DNA from: an uncultured Clostridia bacterium
Lineage (GTDB): Bacteria; Bacillota; Clostridia; Tissierellales; Peptoniphilaceae
DNA: 9,178 nt
NCBI GenBank assembly: GCA_945916025.1
Contig: CAMEGD010000056.1
Span: forward strand, 1 to 9,178
Reading direction: 5' to 3'
The stretch's first letter is position 1, and every line of letters starts with the position of its first letter. Of this stretch, positions 7,072 to 9,178 are shown piece after piece. Below the pieces are notes generated by a model that ran no database searches, was not told the origin of the DNA, and saw only the letters and a list, made by a program, of their open reading frames with translations. Made by a program: the position numbers and the translations under genes.

Positions 7072-7642
7072 TACACTTCTCCTCATTATTTTTTAAATAT
7101 AGGTAGGACCCTATAAATCCTACAATTGAAATTACACCTGTTATGGTAAAATCAACCTTTGGATATATGATTGAAATTAGGCCATATAAGGCAAAACATG
7201 CTGCAAAGGTCATATACATGCCTTCATATATTGTCTTATCCATAAATCCTGAACTGGTAAATTTCCATACTGCAAATAGCCCAATAATCCCAAGTAAAAA
7301 GATACTGTATTTTACAACATAAATAAATAATATAGTTGAATCATTGAATATTAAAATTGTTATTATTTTTGTTAAAACTATATAAGTCGAATATATTATG
7401 GTGAATAGGTAGTATTCCTTTATATAGTCTAATTTTGTTAGAGGCATTAACTTAAATCTCTTTTGCTCTGAATTTATTTCTCCGTAGATGTCATATTTCA
7501 TCCTCTTGTTAGAAAATAAAAGAAAGGCAAAATATAAATAGGAAAAAATGCTATCTAAAAGACTCTCAGCTATAATTAATATTAAGGCTCCTAAAAATAA
7601 ATCCTTGTTTCTTAAAATATCCCTATAAAGTATTGCTTTCAT
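7052..7642 (-). CDS. ABC-2 type membrane protein, first permease
   Basis: 196 aa, with about six hydrophobic segments (near 15-28, 30-44, 80-99, 103-126, 143-160 and 166-183). It opens MKAILYRDILRNK and contains RFKLMPLTKLDYIKEYYL (62-79) and GFMDKTI (132-138), all matched in the next gene, so the two arose by tandem duplication. It begins 20 bp inside the end of the ATPase gene, with AGGA only 4 nt before the ATG, a tight spacing that suggests reliance on translational coupling. Its own last 20 bp overlap the second permease. In GntR/ABC modules such permeases partner the adjacent ATPase to export a compound or relieve envelope stress. No substrate-binding or processing domain is present, so the substrate remains open. 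Confidence 0.8.
   Translation of the reverse strand: MKAILYRDILRNKDLFLGALILIIAESLLDSIFSYLYFAFLLFSNKRMKYDIYGEINSEQKRFKLMPLTKLDYIKEYYLFTIIYSTYIVLTKIITILIFNDSTILFIYVVKYSIFLLGIIGLFAVWKFTSSGFMDKTIYEGMYMTFAACFALYGLISIIYPKVDFTITGVISIVGFIGSYLYLKNNEEKCNESSFI
7079..7083 (-). promoter_or_regulatory. Ribosome binding site deciding the start of the second permease
   Basis: AGGAG on the minus strand lies 7 nt before the ATG at 7069-7071 and directly follows the alternative ATG at 7084-7086. It can serve only the downstream ATG, which also matches the first permease's N-terminus (MKAILYRDIL versus MKALLYRNIL). Confidence 0.85.
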
Positions 7643-8510
7643 AGTATCCTGACCTCATTAATTTTACAATTATTTCATCTAGGGTTACAAACTCTCTTTT
7701 AAATTCTTTAGGTAAATTTTCAGTAGTAACTAATAGTTCCTGATAGTATTTTTGGTCTTCTTGACTAATTATTATTTCTTTCGGAATTTTATCTAAATCT
7801 TCCTTTCCTACTCTAATAATAGCGAACCTTTCTAGTAACTTATCCTTTTCCTCATTGAGTTTAATTTCACCCTTATCTATATAAACTACATAATCACAAA
7901 TCTTTTCTAAATCACTTAGAATATGGGAGGAAATTAATACAGTCCTTTCTTCTTCCCTAGTATAGTCATAAATATAATCTATAATTTCTTCCCTAGCGAA
8001 AGGATCTAAGTTTGCTGTAGGTTCATCTAAGATAAGTAAGTCTGGCTTATGGCCAAGGGCTATTGCTAAGGCTAGCTTCTTTTTCATACCAGTTGAAAAT
8101 TCTTTAATAGCCTTAAAGGACTTAGCCTCAAACCTATCTAATAAATTGAAAAAGTATTCCTTATCCCAATTTTTGTAGGCATATCCCATTAACTTATTTA
8201 CATTTTCTATATTAAAGGATTCATATATGCCTAGTTCCTCTAGAACTACTCCTATATTATTTTTTGTATCTACAAATTCTTTAGAAGTATTGTCTACACC
8301 TAAAACTTCTATCTTACCTTCATCTGCCTTATAAATATTCATAATAGTATTTATTAAGGTAGTTTTTCCTGCCCCGTTTTTCCCAATTAGTCCTACAATA
8401 GTTCCCTTTTTTATTTCTAAATTTATATCCTTAAGCTGAAAATCCTTTTGTCCAACTACATAACTTGTTAAAGTCATACTCATATCTTTAATGCTAATAG
8501 CCTTATCCAT
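7623..8510 (-). CDS. ABC transporter ATP-binding protein, YtrB/PmtA-like
   Basis: 295 aa, one complete nucleotide-binding domain plus a C-terminal extension of about 75 residues. Walker A is GKNGAGKTT (43-51), the signature is FSTGMKKK (138-145, a divergent LSGGQ), Walker B is LLILDEP (158-164), the D-loop is NLDP (167-170) and the switch histidine is H196 in SSHIL. The Q-loop region reads NNIGVVLEELGIYES (84-98): a glutamate stands where most ABC proteins have glutamine, a substitution known in some exporter ATPases such as the BcrA type. It should power the three membrane proteins encoded downstream from the cytoplasmic face. The ATG (8508-8510) directly follows the regulator's stop codon and has a strong GGAGGA site 7 nt upstream. 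The 3' end overlaps the first permease by 20 bp. Size and position match YtrB of Bacillus and PmtA of Staphylococcus; the substrate is not determined. Confidence 0.92.
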   Translation of the reverse strand: MDKAISIKDMSMTLTSYVVGQKDFQLKDINLEIKKGTIVGLIGKNGAGKTTLINTIMNIYKADEGKIEVLGVDNTSKEFVDTKNNIGVVLEELGIYESFNIENVNKLMGYAYKNWDKEYFFNLLDRFEAKSFKAIKEFSTGMKKKLALAIALGHKPDLLILDEPTANLDPFAREEIIDYIYDYTREEERTVLISSHILSDLEKICDYVVYIDKGEIKLNEEKDKLLERFAIIRVGKEDLDKIPKEIIISQEDQKYYQELLVTTENLPKEFKREFVTLDEIIVKLMRSGYYESNTL

Positions 8511-8885
8511 TTATTTATCCTCCAAAATAAATTTAAATATTTCTATCATCTCTTCATTTTTTAGTCCTGCAAAATTTCCATAATCCCTAGCCTCACTTAG
8601 AGAAGACTCTAATTTTTTTAAGTATTCTTCTCTAATTATATTTAGGTCTGTCCCCTTTACAAAGGACCCCTTAGAAGCAACTGTATAGATAAACCCATCT
8701 CGTTCTAGTTCATCATAGGCTCTTTTTGTTGTTATAACACTAATCTTTAAATCCTTGGCTAAGGATCTAATGGAAGGAAGGGGTCTATCTTTTTCAAGGG
8801 TACCTACAAGGATTCCTTCCTTAATTTGGTTATAAATTTGTTCATAAATTGGAAGTTCTGAGGCATTACTAATAATTATTTCCAT
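8511..8885 (-). CDS. GntR-family transcriptional regulator, YtrA subfamily
   Basis: 124 aa. Residues about 10-78 form the GntR winged helix: LPIYEQIYNQIKEGI, then the LPSIRSLAKDLKIS helix-turn-helix, RAYDELERDGFI and the wing SKGSFVKG. Only about 45 residues follow, enough for the two dimerisation helices of the YtrA subfamily and too short for a FadR, HutC or MocR effector domain. Members of this group usually repress the ABC operon they head and are released by envelope-active compounds. I chose ATG 8883-8885 because AGGGAG (8892-8897) is 6 nt upstream; the in-frame TTG at 8891 abuts that site. The stop codon directly precedes the ATPase start. A near-consensus promoter with an overlapping inverted repeat lies upstream, so self-repression is likely but inferred. 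Confidence 0.92.
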   Translation of the reverse strand: MEIIISNASELPIYEQIYNQIKEGILVGTLEKDRPLPSIRSLAKDLKISVITTKRAYDELERDGFIYTVASKGSFVKGTDLNIIREEYLKKLESSLSEARDYGNFAGLKNEEMIEIFKFILEDK

Positions 8886-8891
8886 ATTCAA

Positions 8892-8897
8892 CTCCCT
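8892..8897 (-). promoter_or_regulatory. Ribosome binding site deciding the GntR regulator start
   Basis: AGGGAG on the minus strand is 6 nt from ATG 8883-8885 and has no gap to the alternative TTG at 8889-8891. The ATG is therefore the functional start and the protein is 124 rather than 126 residues. Confidence 0.8.
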
Positions 8898-8908
8898 TTT
8901 GTCCGTTC

Positions 8909-8937
8909 ATACTGTTCATATTATTTATATACAGTAT
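8909..8937. promoter_or_regulatory. Probable GntR operator: inverted repeat ATACTGT-N15-ACAGTAT
   Basis: On the minus strand ATACTGT (8931-8937) and its exact complement ACAGTAT (8909-8915) are separated by 15 nt, so the half-site centres are 22 bp apart, two helical turns on one DNA face. The first arm overlaps the -10 box and the second lies just past the expected transcription start, a classic repressor position. Within the first arm, TATACTGTATA (8928-8938) is itself an 11-bp palindrome. Widely spaced inverted repeats are reported for YtrA-type regulators; binding by this protein is inferred. Confidence 0.6.
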
Positions 8938-8961
8938 AAACAATTATAAAGGCCTTGTCAA
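8933..8961 (-). promoter_or_regulatory. Promoter of the GntR/ABC operon
   Basis: A perfect -35 TTGACA (8956-8961) and a -10 TATACT (8933-8938) are separated by exactly 17 nt on the minus strand. This is the strongest sigma-A type promoter in the window. The start point should lie near 8926, giving a leader of about 40 nt. Strength combined with an overlapping dyad suggests a promoter normally kept repressed. Confidence 0.85.
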
Positions 8962-8973
8962 ATTTTTTTCAAC

Positions 8974-9002
8974 AAAAAAACGCAGGACAAAATATCCTGC
9001 GT
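8974..9002 (-). terminator. Rho-independent terminator of the yqeY gene
   Basis: On the minus strand ACGCAGGA and TCCTGCGT form a perfect 8-bp GC-rich stem around a 7-nt loop (TATTTTG), followed directly by seven Ts. It ends about 14 nt after the YqeY stop codon and only 12 nt before the -35 of the GntR operon, insulating that operon from read-through. Confidence 0.95.
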
Positions 9003-9015
9003 CTACTTGAAGATT

Positions 9016-9178
9016 TTACGCTAAAAGGTTCTTAACGATTTTATTAACCATATTTCCGTCAGCTTTACCTTGAACTAGTGGCATAGTATCTTTCATGATA
9101 TTACCCATATCTTTCATAGATGTATATCCACCTTTTTCAAGAACTTCCTTAACTATTACTGTTAATTCCTCTTCTGTA
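9016..9178 (-). CDS. yqeY: GatB/YqeY domain-containing protein, C-terminal part (start lies outside the window)
   Basis: The last 53 residues are present, ending in a TAA at 9016-9018; the 5' part lies beyond 9178. The peptide includes GGYTSMKDMGNIMKDTMP, then LVQGKADGNMVNKIVKNLLA at the end. MGxxMKxxMPxxxGxADGxxVNxxVxxLL is the characteristic end of YqeY proteins (about 150 aa), a stand-alone helical domain shared with the GatB tail of tRNA amidotransferase. In GatB the domain contacts tRNA; the role of stand-alone YqeY is not settled. A full-length GatB is unlikely because this ending fits the stand-alone form, but the missing part would decide. A strong terminator follows the stop. Confidence 0.88.
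   Translation of the reverse strand, partial: TEEELTVIVKEVLEKGGYTSMKDMGNIMKDTMPLVQGKADGNMVNKIVKNLLA

Noticed and set aside
7072..7086. Upstream ATG giving the second permease five extra residues (MRRSV)
   Set aside because: The AGGAG ribosome site lies downstream of this ATG, so it can only serve the ATG at 7069-7071, which also aligns with the paralogue's start.
8886..8891. TTG at 8889-8891 as the start of the GntR regulator
   Set aside because: It directly abuts the AGGGAG ribosome site with no spacer, while the ATG six bases later has ideal spacing.
8886..9015. Riboswitch, T-box or small RNA between yqeY and gntR
   Set aside because: The only strong structure is the yqeY terminator; the leader after the mapped promoter is only about 40 nt and is explained by the operator and ribosome site.

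Overview
The window is AT-rich DNA with every supported gene on the minus strand. It reads as chromosomal sequence from a low-GC Gram-positive anaerobe (Bacillota). The gene order ftsK-rimO-pgsA, the strong AGGAG-type ribosome sites and the TTG/GTG starts fit this. Protein style suggests a Tissierellia/Peptoniphilaceae-type coccus (Anaerococcus or Peptoniphilus-like), but that is inference and cannot be proved from this window.

In transcription order (right to left) there are four units. (1) 9016-9178: the 3' end of a GatB/YqeY-domain gene, closed by a textbook intrinsic terminator at 8974-9002. (2) 5819-8885: a self-contained operon of a YtrA-type GntR repressor, one ABC ATPase and three small ABC-2 membrane proteins. 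It has a near-consensus promoter (TTGACA-17-TATACT), and an inverted repeat (ATACTGT-N15-ACAGTAT) overlaps the -10 element, which looks like the repressor's own operator. The operon ends in a small hairpin that contains the last stop codon. (3) 4395-5693: folC alone, with a short leader, an extended -10 promoter and a strong terminator at 4350-4384. (4) 1-4238: dut-ftsK-rimO-pgsA, a tightly packed housekeeping operon whose genes abut or overlap by 8-17 bp. A 10-2-10 bp perfect palindrome lies in its promoter region. pgsA runs off the left edge.

The accessory part is the GntR/ABC operon. Its first two permeases (196 and 197 aa) are clearly tandem paralogues. Each begins inside the end of the gene before it by exactly 20 bp, and in both places the upstream TAG stop sits in the same TATAGG of the conserved Leu-Tyr-Arg codons. 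The third permease (220 aa) is a more distant relative. Such modules (YtrABCDEF in Bacillus, PmtR-PmtABCD in Staphylococcus) respond to envelope-acting compounds or export amphipathic peptides. One ATPase serving three permeases of about 200 residues matches neither exactly, and the substrate cannot be read from the sequence. The remaining genes are ordinary housekeeping functions: dUTP removal, chromosome translocation, ribosomal protein S12 modification, phospholipid head-group synthesis and folate polyglutamylation. Intergenic stretches are all under 160 bp; no tRNA, rRNA, CRISPR array or insertion sequence was seen.
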